Shown piece by piece: positions 22,359 through 32,017 of a DNA stretch of 64,000 nucleotides. A model generated the notes under the pieces. That model did not search any database. It had not been told where the DNA came from and saw nothing but the letters and a program-made list of their open reading frames with translations. The DNA is from Prorocentrum cordatum. Taxonomy: Eukaryota > Sar > Dinophyceae > Prorocentrales > Prorocentraceae. The position numbers were made by a program, and so were the translations under genes. Location of the stretch: assembly GCA_963575745.1 (NCBI GenBank), contig CAUYUJ010018066.1:1-64000 (forward strand). Reading direction: 5' to 3'. The number at the start of each line of letters is the position of its first letter. The first letter of the stretch is position 1.

Positions 22359-23356
22359 TTAGTCAGCTGAGATCATTAGATCGAGCCGAATGAACATGCC
22401 AGAATATTTCAGCTCCCTGGCGTCGACATTCTTCAAATCGAACGCTTCCGATATCCGGCCGACTGCCTCGTCGCAATTCTGAGAGGAAGAGGCCGCCGCC
22501 CTGACGACGTTGCGCCTCCGGCGCTGGTAATTAGCAGCATCCAGGATCGCCTCCAGCGCTATCTTATCCGTCGTGTCTGCGTCGTTCCAGCACGGGGTGG
22601 CGGGGGCATAATCCACCGCCGGAAACGGGGGGGCACCCCCACCGCCGCCGCCTCCGCCAGGGGAACCGCCTCTGGGAGGTCCTCCGCCGCGCCGGCGCCG
22701 TCGATCTGGCTCGCTTTCCCTTCTCCACCAGGCGTGGAATATCCGTCGTCTTCACCGTAGAAATCGCCATCGTCACCATCGCCGCCATCGCCTCCGCAGC
22801 CGCCGCCAGGTGGGCCCGCGCCTGGGCGTTTGAGCCCCAGTGCCTTCCGCGGAGGAGTCAATTCAATATCCTTGTCAGCGTTCTTGAACATGCCCGGCAA
22901 ACCCCCCATCGGTGGCGGCGTGCATCCCGGAGAGAACGCAGCGGCATCGACTCCGGCCACCGTCGACTCCGTCTGTCCCGCGTTGGCAACCGCTTCGGCC
23001 CTCTCCTCGCGCATTTCCTGGATCTTCACCTTTCGTTCGGTGCGCACTCTGGCTTGCTCTTCTTCGCGCTGCGTGGCCTGCTCAAGGCGTTCCCTTAGTT
23101 TCTCATTCTCGGCCCTCACCGTCTGCCCAAGCTCGAGAAGCCTGTTAGATTCGGCGTTCTCGACCAGTCTTCCATCGCTCCCTGAGGCGCAGCCCTGGGC
23201 GCGACGAGGCCGAAGCGAGAGGTCTCGAAAGGGAGTCCCCGGCACTGACGCAGCGACTTCGTGCTCCTGAAGTTGATTTCTGGCCTGTCTTTCCTCGCAT
23301 TCCTTCTCTTGGAGCCTATCATTTTCCTCGCTCTTCTCGGCTGCGGAGTCCCCCAC
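22359..23356 (-). pseudogene. gag-like N-terminal coiled coil
   Basis: ORF 22559-23356 (265 codons) begins MGDSAAEKSEENDRLQEKEC and has a Glu/Arg/Gln-rich heptad-like stretch over residues about 5-125 (NEKLRERLEQATQREEEQAR), predicted coiled coil. A Gly/Asp-rich disordered segment follows. The frame then passes to 22359-22616 (KIALEAILDAANYQRRRRN and DARELKYSGMFIRLDLMIS), which looks like the folded Gag core. The position at the 5' end of the copia element supports a Gag role; no specific family motif seen. Confidence 0.55.
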
Positions 23357-23370
23357 GTAGCAGCGCGCGC

Positions 23371-23697
23371 AGACCCCGCCCCCACAGTGCGGCGCTAGCG
23401 AAAGCGCGGCCTGCTGTCAGGCCGCTGGACGTGCAAGCCGCGAAGCGGTCAGATGCGGGCCCTCTGAAGACGATGATGATGCCAGCGATGGCGGCCCCTT
23501 TTGCCACTGCGCTGGCCGCGCGCTCCTTCCGCCGGCGTCAAACTGGGCGCCAGGCGGGCCCCTCCTTCCGCCGCGCAAAGCGGGCCTCGCCGTCGGTGCC
23601 GTCGGACACCGGGGCAAAGCCCAGGGCGGGCGGGCAAAAGGGGGCCCCTGCGGGCCCTGGGAGGGCTTCGAGCCCCGAAGGCTTGAGCGGGAGAGAA

Positions 23698-23778
<81 letters not shown>

Positions 23779-24086
23779 AGCAGAGGCAAGGGCAAGGAGA
23801 GGGAGGAAACCCAAGCCGACTGGGGAGGGCGGGGTCCAACCGTTTAGGTCAAACAACTAAGACCCCGCCCCTGCAGTAGGGCGCTAGCGAAAGCGCGGCC
23901 TGCTGTCAGGCCGCGGGGCGTTGCAAACCGCGAAGCGGTCAGATGCGGGCCCTCAGAAGACGATGCTGATGCCAGCGATGGCGGCCCCTTTTGCCACTGC
24001 GCTGGCCGCGCGCTCCTTCCGCCAGCGCCCAACTGGGCGCCAGGCGGACCCCTCCTTCCGCCACGCAAAGCGGGCCTCGCCGATTT
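23371..24086. repeat. direct repeat pair flanking a (GA)n unit
   Basis: About 220 bases at 23371-23600 recur at 23861-24086 with scattered differences (gcgctagcgaaagcgc..., ...cgcaaagcgggcctcgcc). Each copy contains a perfect inverted repeat gcggcctgctgtcaggccgc (8-base arms, 4-base loop), preceded by a smaller gcgct/agcgc hairpin. Between them lies the (GA)n-containing unit that also occurs at 59585-59813. The block lies 3' of the tyrosine-recombinase ORF in that element's reading direction, so it may belong to its terminal repeats. Confidence 0.85.
23698..23778. repeat. (GA)n microsatellite within the shared unit
   Basis: An almost pure GA tract broken by one GAAGGA. The flanks are shared with the tract at 59628-59731: gagccccgaaggcttgagcg on the left and gtttaggtcaaacaactaa on the right. 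Confidence 0.97.
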
Positions 24087-25049
24087 TGTCCCAGCGGTGC
24101 TGGCAGGTTGCTGCCAGCGATGCCGCACGCTGGTCTGGCGGGCCATGCACGTCAGCATTGCAGCGGGGGCGCCGTGAGGTGGCGCCGTCAAAACTGGGTG
24201 CCAGGCTGCATGTGCAGCCGGCACCATCTAGACTCTGGAGCTGCGCCGCAGGCGGTGCCTTTGCCGGTGGCGCTAGCTGCTCGGGGTGCGCACAGCCGGG
24301 CGCAGGCGCCGGCGCGCGCGTGGGGCCCAGCTGGCCCTCATGCTGGCCGATCGCCGCCAGGCAGTTGATGCCGGCGTGCTCGGCTGTCCGCCGCAAGGCT
24401 AGGCCGGGGCTCACGCCGGCGCCGGCGCACTGATTGCCGGCGGAGCCCGGCCTCGGGCCAAGGCCCGAACATGCCGCGAGTGGCGCCTGGCCGATGCCGG
24501 CGCCGCGGCGCCCGCAGCGCGCGCTGTGGCCGCACAGTTCTCCCGGCTCCCCGCCCCCCCCCTGGGTGTCCGGGGCGGGCAGGGTCCGGCCCCTGACGGA
24601 GGGGGTTCCCCGGGCCAGCGCTGGCGCACGGGCCCGCACTCGCGCGCCTGAATTCTGGCGCCGCTGGCTGCGCTGGGCTGTGGGCCGGCAGCTGTCGCAG
24701 CCGTGCTGGCTGCTGTGTGCCTGGCACGACCAGGCTCAGGAGGAGAGCCGGCGCGCCAGGCGGGGGCCCAGCATGGCCCCTGTTCGGCGATTGCAAAGGG
24801 CGTCCACAGCATCCCGGGCACCGGTGGAGCCCGGAGCAGGCAAGCCCGCACGCGCATGACAGCGCGGAGGTATTGGCCGGTGCTGGAGGCACAGGCTGAG
24901 GATACCCTGCGGACGCACGGCTGGCATGCCGGCGGCGCGGGTGGTAGCTGAGCTGCAGTGTCCCAAGCACGCTCGGCGGTCATGCCGGCGGCTTGGGTTG
25001 GGCGCACGTCAGGTGTACTTGCACCGGCGGCGCCCGCCGCAGCCCCTCG
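24087..25049. other. very GC-rich stretch, no supported gene
   Basis: Open in many frames but without protein character. The word tgccgg recurs at least seven times, and GCGC/CCGG-rich short inverted repeats are common. It separates the recombinase stop from the direct-repeat block and is probably untranslated 3' sequence of the DIRS-like element. Confidence 0.45.
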
Positions 25050-26447
25050 TCATGGGCTTTCACGCCTGGCGCTCTCGGCGCCGGCGGCGGCTCTGGCGGG
25101 TGTACTGTCTCTCGCCGGGTTGGTCAGCGATGAGGCGTCCCTGGCCATCTTGCTGGAGACGCCCTTCATCGGCTCGCGCGACTCCCACAGGTAGCCGTGG
25201 AACGCGTCCGACTGCCAGCGCCCGAACCGGGGCGCCCGCGAGAGGTCCTCCGTCACGTGGTACATCGCAGTCGCCCCGCCGATCCTCAAGGAGCGGCTGC
25301 CGATTTCCTCCCTGGAGAGCCCGGCGGCCAGCCCCGCGACGGTCAGGAAGTGCTGCACCTCGGCCCTGCGAATAAGAGTACCTGACGCCCAGCGGAAAAT
25401 GGGCAGCCGTTCTTCGGTGCCCTTTATCCGCTGGGGATGGTGAGCCTGGAGCCGCTCCATCGCCGCGATCGGGCAGAGCGACGTGCCGGCGCGGTAGTGG
25501 TTCCTCACCGCCCCGACGTTGAGCTGGTCCGTCTTGCTGCCCTTGATGTAGATCACCATCTCGTCGGCGTCCCGGAAGTTGGGCACGCGCTTGCCGGCCC
25601 TCCTAGGCCCTATGCCCTCCCCGTGCAGCACGCGCTGGAAAGACCGCGAGCGCCCGTCCTGGAGGAGGTACTCCGAGGCCCGCAAGAGGAAGAAGAAGGC
25701 CGTCACGATCGCCGCCCAGATGACCACTGCGTCCTCCTCGGGGAGCTTGGTCTCCTGCTGGAGGAAGCCGCGGAGCCACTCGAGCATAGCTGGGGTGATT
25801 GGTTTCTTCCGCTTAGTCTCCGGTCCTTGCCAGCGTTTGAGCTCCGCTAGGGTGCTCCAGAGCCGGCCCCTGTGGAGCAGGGGGTCCGAGTAGCCAGCCA
25901 CCAGGTGAGCGTAGCGGACCGCGAAGAGCTTTTGCTTGATGGTCCCCTCCGTCCTCCCGACGACCCGAGCGAGAAGGACGGCGAAGTTGATGAGCGCCTC
26001 CTCCTCGGCTAGGCGCTCCTCGCGGTCGCGCCCTGGGAGCCAAGGGCTAAGCCCCTGCGCCTGGCGCACGGCCACCCAGAGTCGCCAGCCGCCCTCGTAG
26101 CCCGCTCTCGTGCCTTCGCTGAGTTTTTGCAGCATGGCCTCCATCTTCTGCTGCGCGAACCAGCTGGCGTGGCCCGCTCCGCCTGGCTCAGCTCGGCCGG
26201 CGGGGGCGAGCTCCTTCCCGGGGTTGTTGCTCTTCCTCGCGGTGCCCAGCGCCTGCGGCTTCACCAGGTTGGCAGCCGGCGTCTCCTTGTCTCTCCGAGG
26301 GCTCTTCTTGCGCGGGCTCTTTGAACGGGACACCTGCTTGTCCCGCTTGACTGCCTCTGCTGCTGGGGCTTCGCGGGGTCCGATGATCGCGTCCTCGTCG
26401 ATCTCCCGGAAGCGGATCGCCTGGGCGCGCCGGCGATTATTGTGCAT
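25050..26447 (-). CDS. tyrosine recombinase of DIRS-like element
   Basis: An intact 465-codon ORF with ATG at 26445-26447, overlapping the end of the upstream ORF by 11 bases in another frame. It has a basic N-terminus (residues 30-55, Ser/Lys/Arg), a SAM-like helical domain (about 95-210) and a catalytic domain (about 215-430). Visible active-site set: R256 in LLRASEYL, Lys in IKGSKTD (302-305), R388 in SRSLRIGGAT (the HxxR box with Ser replacing His), W411 in GRWQSD (H/W position) and Y419 in HGYLWE as the nucleophile. Would integrate circular cDNA without target-site duplication. The intact frame contrasts with the broken RT upstream. Confidence 0.85.
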   Translation of the reverse strand: MHNNRRRAQAIRFREIDEDAIIGPREAPAAEAVKRDKQVSRSKSPRKKSPRRDKETPAANLVKPQALGTARKSNNPGKELAPAGRAEPGGAGHASWFAQQKMEAMLQKLSEGTRAGYEGGWRLWVAVRQAQGLSPWLPGRDREERLAEEEALINFAVLLARVVGRTEGTIKQKLFAVRYAHLVAGYSDPLLHRGRLWSTLAELKRWQGPETKRKKPITPAMLEWLRGFLQQETKLPEEDAVVIWAAIVTAFFFLLRASEYLLQDGRSRSFQRVLHGEGIGPRRAGKRVPNFRDADEMVIYIKGSKTDQLNVGAVRNHYRAGTSLCPIAAMERLQAHHPQRIKGTEERLPIFRWASGTLIRRAEVQHFLTVAGLAAGLSREEIGSRSLRIGGATAMYHVTEDLSRAPRFGRWQSDAFHGYLWESREPMKGVSSKMARDASSLTNPARDSTPARAAAGAESARRESP

Positions 26448-27933
26448 CTCGTCTGCGAGTGCGCAGTGCGCCGCGTGCCCTTGCCTCGCCCTCCGCCAGC
26501 TCCGCCGTTAACGCGAGCGCGGGCTGGTCCGGCGCCTGAGCCCAAGCCCGGAACCAGCGCTTGGTGGCCTCCCACGCGGCCTGCTCCTCCGGGTCGTGGC
26601 ATACCCCGGCGCGCTGCGTGCTGGCACGGCTGAGGGCCTCCGCCACGGCGCCCAGGACCGCCTCGGCAGTCCTCGGTGGGAGGGCCCTGGCCGCGCCTTT
26701 CAGGAGCTCGTCCTCCGTGGAGCCCCGTGCCTGCAGGCCGGTCCACTCGTCGTCGGTCCCCCCCTGTACCCTCCAGACTTCTTGGGGTGTCAAGGCTCGG
26801 GCCGTGCCCTTGCTCCCCCCGGTGACCCGGAGAAGTGTGGCGCCTGGGCCTTGGGGTCCCGTCCCGGGCCACCGGACAGTGCCCACGGGACCTTCTTCGC
26901 TGTAGATCAGGTGCTTCACCCCGTCCTTCTTGAGGTGGCCGACCGGCTTGAGGAGGAGAGGGTCGCTGGTGGACTGGATGCGGGGGTCCCACGACACCTC
27001 GCCTTGCTGGTCGAGCCAAAGATGATCCTTCCCTCTGTCCAGGAGTGGCTTGACGCTGGCAGCTCGTGAGCAGGCCGGCGGCATGTTAATGCTCGCCAGG
27101 CCTGCTCCCGTCCTCTGACGCCCCCCCGTGAGCACCTGCCTGGTCCGCGTGGCGGCATCCCCATGGTGCGTGCAGATCACCTCGAACTTCTCGACCGTGC
27201 AACCCAGCTGCTTGAGCGCCTTTTCGAGTCTGGCCGTGTCCACGCTGTTCGGGGCGTCAACGATCCCCACCTCGGGGCTCTCATTGGTCGCTGCAACGAG
27301 GAACGCCTCCATCTCTCGGCCCTTGGGGTCGAGGGACAGAGATGCCATGAGCCAGTCCGCCTTCTGATTCTCCCCCGGCTCTGACCCGCTAAGGCGTTTG
27401 AGGGCCTTCAAGTAGGGTTTGAGGAGGCCCCCTACCTCCCTGCCCACCTTCCCGCGGGGTGGGAGGGGCTTCGGCGGCCCGTGCCCCTTCTGGAGCGCTC
27501 GGTGCCGCAGGGCGGACTCGGCCACTGGGCCCGTCCCCCCTGGGAGGCGAAGGAGGCGTTCCTTGGCGTCCTCCAGGATCTGGCCCCAAGCCGCGGGGGG
27601 CTCGAGTCGCTCCCATCCCTCGGTGGCCAGCGTGTCGTGAACCTTCTTGACCTCCTCGCGGGTGAGCCAGTCGGCCACCTCGTTATGGTAGGTCCGAACG
27701 AAGAAGGAAGTGATGCGGCACCCGTGCATGGCCTCAATCCGCTCCACTAGGCGAATCAGATGACGGGCGAGGGTGTTCTCGGGGCTTCGTTTGGTGAGCC
27801 ACGCTTTCACGTTCTGGTTGTCCGCGACGTAGAAGACCAGCTCGCCCTCCCACTTGGGGCCCTGCTTCGTAGCCAGCGCGACCACTGCCAACAGCTCGAC
27901 CACTGCGATGATCCTCGCTGCTTTCTCCCCCAA
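26437..27933 (-). CDS. RNase H plus C5-methyltransferase-like C-terminal half
   Basis: A 498-codon ORF. Residues about 1-100 are RNase H: ADNQNVKAWLTKRS (catalytic Asp, 27809-27826) and YHNEVADWLTREE (final Asp box). Residues about 215-440 resemble the C-terminal half of a cytosine-5 DNA methyltransferase: VDAPNSVDTARLEKAL in the place of motif VI, GDAATRTRQVL as motif VIII (QxRxR), then a target-recognition-like stretch. ARALTPQEVWRVQGG (about 26760-26803) is motif IX, and AARALPPRTAEAVLGAVAEA is motif X. Motifs I and IV (catalytic PPC) are absent here. The ORF start is artificial: the true frame enters from the RT ORF across a G5 run near 27926. Confidence 0.7.
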   Translation of the reverse strand: MGEKAARIIAVVELLAVVALATKQGPKWEGELVFYVADNQNVKAWLTKRSPENTLARHLIRLVERIEAMHGCRITSFFVRTYHNEVADWLTREEVKKVHDTLATEGWERLEPPAAWGQILEDAKERLLRLPGGTGPVAESALRHRALQKGHGPPKPLPPRGKVGREVGGLLKPYLKALKRLSGSEPGENQKADWLMASLSLDPKGREMEAFLVAATNESPEVGIVDAPNSVDTARLEKALKQLGCTVEKFEVICTHHGDAATRTRQVLTGGRQRTGAGLASINMPPACSRAASVKPLLDRGKDHLWLDQQGEVSWDPRIQSTSDPLLLKPVGHLKKDGVKHLIYSEEGPVGTVRWPGTGPQGPGATLLRVTGGSKGTARALTPQEVWRVQGGTDDEWTGLQARGSTEDELLKGAARALPPRTAEAVLGAVAEALSRASTQRAGVCHDPEEQAAWEATKRWFRAWAQAPDQPALALTAELAEGEARARGALRTRRRDAQ

Positions 27934-29918
27934 CCGCCTGGCTCAAGGCCTCGAGCAGGGGCTTGGCGTCCGTGGCCATGTACTCCGGCGTGGGTGGAGC
28001 TCCTTCTGCGGTTGCACGACCCCAGTCGACGGCGCCGATCGACGAGGTGGTGGCGTCGCCACCTGTCCATCTCGTAGCGCGTGCTGTCCCAGGCAGCGCA
28101 AGGCGCTCACGTACCGAGAGCGCCTGCGTGAAGCTCGCCTGGAAGGTCGTGCTCCAAGCCTCGGGGGCGTCAAAGAGCATCCTCAGGAAGCTCGCGGAGG
28201 CGTCCCATTCTTCCCAGGCGAGTTCGACTTCTTCGGGGGTGCCCTTTGGCTCTGCCCAGCTCGTACCACTGCTCAAGAGCCGGTCTAGGGCTGGTAGCTC
28301 TGGGCGGAGCGCGGGCTGCGCGGACGCCCAGAACTGGGCACAGCCTCGCAGCTCCTGGGCGACTTTCAGTGGTACCCGCCGCGAGCCTCTGAGCTCTGGG
28401 AGGGCGAGCAGGTACTGGGCCTTGATGCACTTGGGCTCCGGGGGCCTGACCACCTTCGTGTTGAAGTTCATGTGGAGGCCCCAGATCAGCTGCTCGTCGG
28501 CGAACTCCCCCTCCACATCCAGCTTCTCCTCGTCGACCGCGCCCGGGCCCCAGACCCACTTCGTGGCCCCGTCGAGCTCCTCGGCCGAGAGCCAGGGCCT
28601 GAGGCCCACCAGTGGTTCGAGGACGACGCCGTCGTCCATCAGCCACTTGGAGGCGTACTTGACGGTGTCGTTGACCTTAGGCTCTGGCGGCTTCCGCATC
28701 TCGTGCTCATTCTTAGCCGCCCAGGCGAACGCCATGTACTCCCCTGGGCTGCCGGCCCAGCCGAAGACCAGCACGCCGTGGATGAGGATCACGCGCCCGT
28801 GCACCCCAACTTCTTTGCCTGGAAGCGTCGTCCCGAACTCGGGTACCGCGGCCGGCTCCAGGTGATGCCACTTGCCTGGCCACGTCCCTCTTCGCGACCA
28901 CCTGCTGGGCGCCTGGGTGCCTTGCCTCCCACCACAGGCTGAGTCGAGCAAGCCCTCGGTGGAGGGGCTGCTTGGCTGGCGGGTGCTGCTCCTTCGGGGA
29001 GAAGGCGTTGGCTGCACGCATGTCGTGGATCGGCTGGCCCTCCTTCGAGATGGTCCGGTCTGGCAGCATCTTAGGGGCCCTCTCGCTGGGAGATTCGACC
29101 AGGGCCGAGGCGGCGAGCCCGTCCTCGACCTCTTCCGAGGCCCAAAGGACCACGCCGTAGCGGCTGTCCTTCCAAGATTCCAGGCCCTCTCGAACATCTC
29201 CAAGGCGTGGTCCACCGCCGACGAGTGTGACTTGGCCTGCGTGCGTGCCCGCTCCTCCGCGCGCCTCACCGGGACTCCTCTGGTGGCCGTCGCTCGGAGA
29301 TAGGCTGCGTGATGGGGGTCCAAGGACCTCTGCACGTCCTCCTTGAGCACGCCACCCAGTGGGTTGCCATGGAGCTCCTCGCGCGCTTGCTTCAGCAGCG
29401 CTGCGTCCTTCTCCACGCTGCCGGCGAGCCTGAGAAGAGAGTTGCCCCGCCGCACCGCCTCGGGGGCCCTCTCTGGCTGGAAGTCGGGGTGGTGGGCGCA
29501 CCACCTGACATAGGCGCGCGCCTCCTCCTGCTCCTTCCCTTCGCCAGTCGTCGCAGGTATCCCCTCCAGCGGGGGGCCTCCGCAGCGGCCTCCTCCGCGT
29601 GGGGGAGCTGGCCAGGGCGGCGGCATCATTGGCGGCATGCCCGGTGGTCGGCAGATCTGGCCGGGGAGGAGTGGGCGCCATCCCCTCGGCCTCAGCAGCG
29701 GCTGGACCGCGTGGGGCTGAGGCGCGGGTGGTCCAGCTGGCTCTTCTTGGCGAGGCTTGGGCTGCGGGGGGTGCCCCTTGGAGGTGGCTCGCAGGTGGGC
29801 GCCTAGTGATCCCGGCCTGGGCCCGGGTGCGGGTGCCTCCTCCGGCGCCCCCATGCTGCCTGCGTCTGCCCTCCCAGTGGGCGGGCCTCGCCGGCGGCCC
29901 GCCGAGCTGCTTGCACAA
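27734..29918 (-). pseudogene. DIRS-like reverse transcriptase (two frameshifts)
   Basis: Fingers and palm A lie in frame 28713-29918: KMLPDRTISKEGQPIHDMRA, then VVAKRDVA with the first catalytic Asp. The frame then returns to 27734-29854 with KWHHLEPAAVPEF, LVFGWAGSPGEYMAFAWAAK (block B) and KWLMDDGVVLEPLVGLRPW, where MDD (28631-28639) is the YxDD equivalent. A connection block follows (PLKVAQELRGCAQFWASAQP). Entry to the first frame is near 29175 and exit near 28870, where about five bases of the expected ARAFKW word appear deleted. N-terminal residues 1-200 are Pro-rich linker and helices. Not functional as read. Confidence 0.85.
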
Positions 29919-30306
29919 CCGTCTCCGCCGAGCGGCTCCGCCTCACAGGCGCGGCCTTCTGAAGGGGCGCGCTGGCGGGCTTGCCTTGTGGGGGGCTGGC
30001 CGGGCCAGGGGAGGCCTCGAGGGCCTCGGGAGGTGGCGGTGCGCCGGGCGACGGCTCGGGGGCGGCCGCCGGGGCCGGGCCCCCGCTGCCGCTCGCGCCA
30101 GGAGAGCTCCGGAAGGGCTTCTCCTTCCCTCGCTCGGCTGTGGCCGCTCGTCCCGGCCAGAGGCTCAGGGGGTCCGAGTCTTCTGGGATGGGCGGGGCTG
30201 GTCCTGTTCGTGCCCCCGCGTGCGGCTCCTCCACAGCTTCGCTCTCCGAGCTCTCGACGAGGGCTGCGTCGTCGCTCGGGGTGCCCTCCTCCGCCTTCTC
30301 GTACAC
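29803..30306 (-). pseudogene. Gag-RT linker
   Basis: A 167-residue frame, acidic at first (DDAALVESSESEAVEEP) and then Pro/Ala-rich. It continues the Gag-like ORF through a frame change near 30325, where PAKKRPGTVYEKAEEG is read across the break. Disordered; no domain. Confidence 0.5.
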
Positions 30307-31697
30307 GGTCCCAGGGCGCTTCTTCGCGGGGTATCGTCCAGCTCTCCTGCCTTCACCATCTTGCGGGTCAGCTTCTCGAGGATGTCAACGCACTCGCCTG
30401 CTATCTCTCCCTGCTCCTCGTAGGGGGTGCCAGTCCAGCTCCGCGGCAGGTCCTCGAACATGGAGCGGATGCCCTCGATCAAGAGCTCGCGGGCCTTCCT
30501 CCTCCGCTCTGGCCCCGTGGGATCGCTAGCCGGGACCCCGAGCAGGTTGTTCAGGATGCACTCCGCCTCGTGGCACTTGTTCTCCCCGTCCAGGATGGCT
30601 GAGGGGAGGGGGGTCTCGTCTTCCCAGGCCGGGTCGAGCGGAGTGGCCGCGCTCTGTCCACTGGGGGGCTCGGAGCTGGCACGGCGGGGATGCCTGGCTG
30701 GCGTCTGCCCTCCTTCGCGCTCGCCGGCATCCCTCGCTCGGCGAGCTCGCCGGCGCTCCTTCGCCTCTGCCAGCTGTATCTGCAGCTCCCTGATGCGCTT
30801 CTCCTCCTCCTCCAGGACGCCCACCTCGGCCGCTCTTGCGGCCTCGAGCTTCCTCCTTATGCTTTCCAGCTTCATGCTGTCTGCCGAGCTGCCGCATCTG
30901 CTGGATCCTCCGGCGGGGGCCTCACGGCTCTGCCTCTGGAGGGCCTGAGCGGCCGCCAGCTGGAAGCGCTTCCTCTCGGCGCGCCTCCTCCAGGCGACTG
31001 CGAGCTCCGGGCTGCCAAAGCCCTGGGAGCTGGCGCGGCCCGCGATCCTCAGCGTGCCGCTGCGGTGGGAGGTGGGGGCGTCCTCGTCCTGACGCCAAGG
31101 CGCCTCTTTGCGCTCCTCACCCTCGGATATCTTGGCCCAGTGCGGCGCCCAGCTGGCCCAGTTCTCGATCTCCTCGCGCCCGATCCAAAGGGGGAGGCGC
31201 TCTCCTGATTCGACCTGGTCGTCGTCTGCCAGCGGTGGTCCCTCTGCCCCTGCTGCGCCCCCCTCGTCAGTGTAGACGAACAGGTGGAGCTCCTCGGGGC
31301 TGAGGACGTCGTCGCGCAGGCACCTGCAGGTCTGGAGGACGCCCTTGAGCTCGTGGGTGTACAGGGGGGCCCCGGGGATCTGCATCCACCGGTCCCCTCG
31401 CTGCGGAAGGAGGACTTTGACTGGCTCGTCCTCCTGCTGCTCGGCCTGTCTGGACTTCTTGACTCTCCTGGGCGGCTCCTTCTCCTCCTCTTCTTCCTCT
31501 TCTTCGCCTTCTTCTCCCCCAGGCTCGTCATCTCCACCGTCTCCTCCAGGGCATGGTGGGGGTGCTCCTCGGTCGGGGTCCCTCTTCCTTGCGTTGTTGC
31601 GCTTCCATCCTCCTCTCTTCTTGCCTCTGTTCGCGCACTGCCACCCGCTGAGCACCGCTGGGTAGTCCTCCTCTGCCTCTTTCTCCATGGCCGGCAC
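30165..31697 (-). CDS. Gag-like protein of DIRS-like element
   Basis: A 510-codon frame; the first true ATG is at 31686-31688 (MEKEAEEDY). Residues about 20-80 are charged and low-complexity (Gly/Glu/Lys). Residues about 90-185 look globular (LYTHELKGVLQTCRCLRDDV; LPLWIGREEIENWASWAPHW). Residues 225-330 form a long Arg/Glu/Ala helix, probable coiled coil (SIRRKLEAARAAEVGVLEEE). Residues 370-445 look globular again (CHEAECILNNLLGVPA). The last 60 residues are out of frame after the break near 30325. No CCHC knuckle. The Gag role is inferred from position upstream of RT. Confidence 0.6.
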   Translation of the reverse strand: MPAMEKEAEEDYPAVLSGWQCANRGKKRGGWKRNNARKRDPDRGAPPPCPGGDGGDDEPGGEEGEEEEEEEEKEPPRRVKKSRQAEQQEDEPVKVLLPQRGDRWMQIPGAPLYTHELKGVLQTCRCLRDDVLSPEELHLFVYTDEGGAAGAEGPPLADDDQVESGERLPLWIGREEIENWASWAPHWAKISEGEERKEAPWRQDEDAPTSHRSGTLRIAGRASSQGFGSPELAVAWRRRAERKRFQLAAAQALQRQSREAPAGGSSRCGSSADSMKLESIRRKLEAARAAEVGVLEEEEKRIRELQIQLAEAKERRRARRARDAGEREGGQTPARHPRRASSEPPSGQSAATPLDPAWEDETPLPSAILDGENKCHEAECILNNLLGVPASDPTGPERRRKARELLIEGIRSMFEDLPRSWTGTPYEEQGEIAGECVDILEKLTRKMVKAGELDDTPRRSALGPCTRRRRRAPRATTQPSSRARRAKLWRSRTRGHEQDQPRPSQKTRTP

Positions 31698-31727
31698 GGT
31701 GTGGAGGCGAAAAAAAAGGGGGGGGGG

Positions 31728-32017
31728 TCCGCCAGGTGACCCCTGTCACCGGCCTCCGCCGCCATCTTGTCCCCAGCCCGAGTCGTGACGATGGGCCCAA
31801 GCTTCCTCAAGAGCTCTGCGGGGGGGGGTCCCGCCCCCGCGGCCTTGATGACCTCTGCCCAGGCTGCGCATAGCTTCGTCGGGCACTGGCCGGCGTAGCG
31901 CGTGCGTCGAAGTCCGCGCTGGCCGACCTGGAAACCGAGGGCGCCCAACTCTCCTCGGAGGTCCTTTGCCAAGGGCGGGGCCCCGCTGGGGACTCGCCCT
32001 CCTCCCCTGACATCCAC
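31728..32017 (-). pseudogene. 5' extension of Gag-like ORF
   Basis: Upstream of the Gag ATG the minus strand still reads as protein in another frame (LAKDLRGELGALGFQVGQRG; KLCAAWAEVIKAAGAGPPPA; ELLRKLGPIVTTRAGDKMAA). An A7G9 tract at about 31711-31727 sits at the frame change, so the native N-terminus may start near 32.0 kb. No ATG fits cleanly in this frame; its reading starts from TTG inside the palindrome. Confidence 0.5.

Larger units (their letters stand above)
14870..23370 (-). mobile_element. degenerate Ty1/copia-type retrotransposon
   Basis: On the minus strand the order from right to left is coiled-coil gag-like region (23.36-22.4 kb), aspartic protease (20.36 kb), integrase with zinc finger and catalytic core (19.44-18.88 kb), linker, reverse transcriptase (17.2-15.4 kb) and RNase H (15.4-14.87 kb). 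Protease-integrase-RT-RNase H is the order diagnostic for Ty1/copia; Ty3/gypsy has integrase last. Many frameshifts and stops break the polyprotein, so this copy cannot be autonomous as read. LTRs are not identified. The individual domains are annotated separately. Confidence 0.85.
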
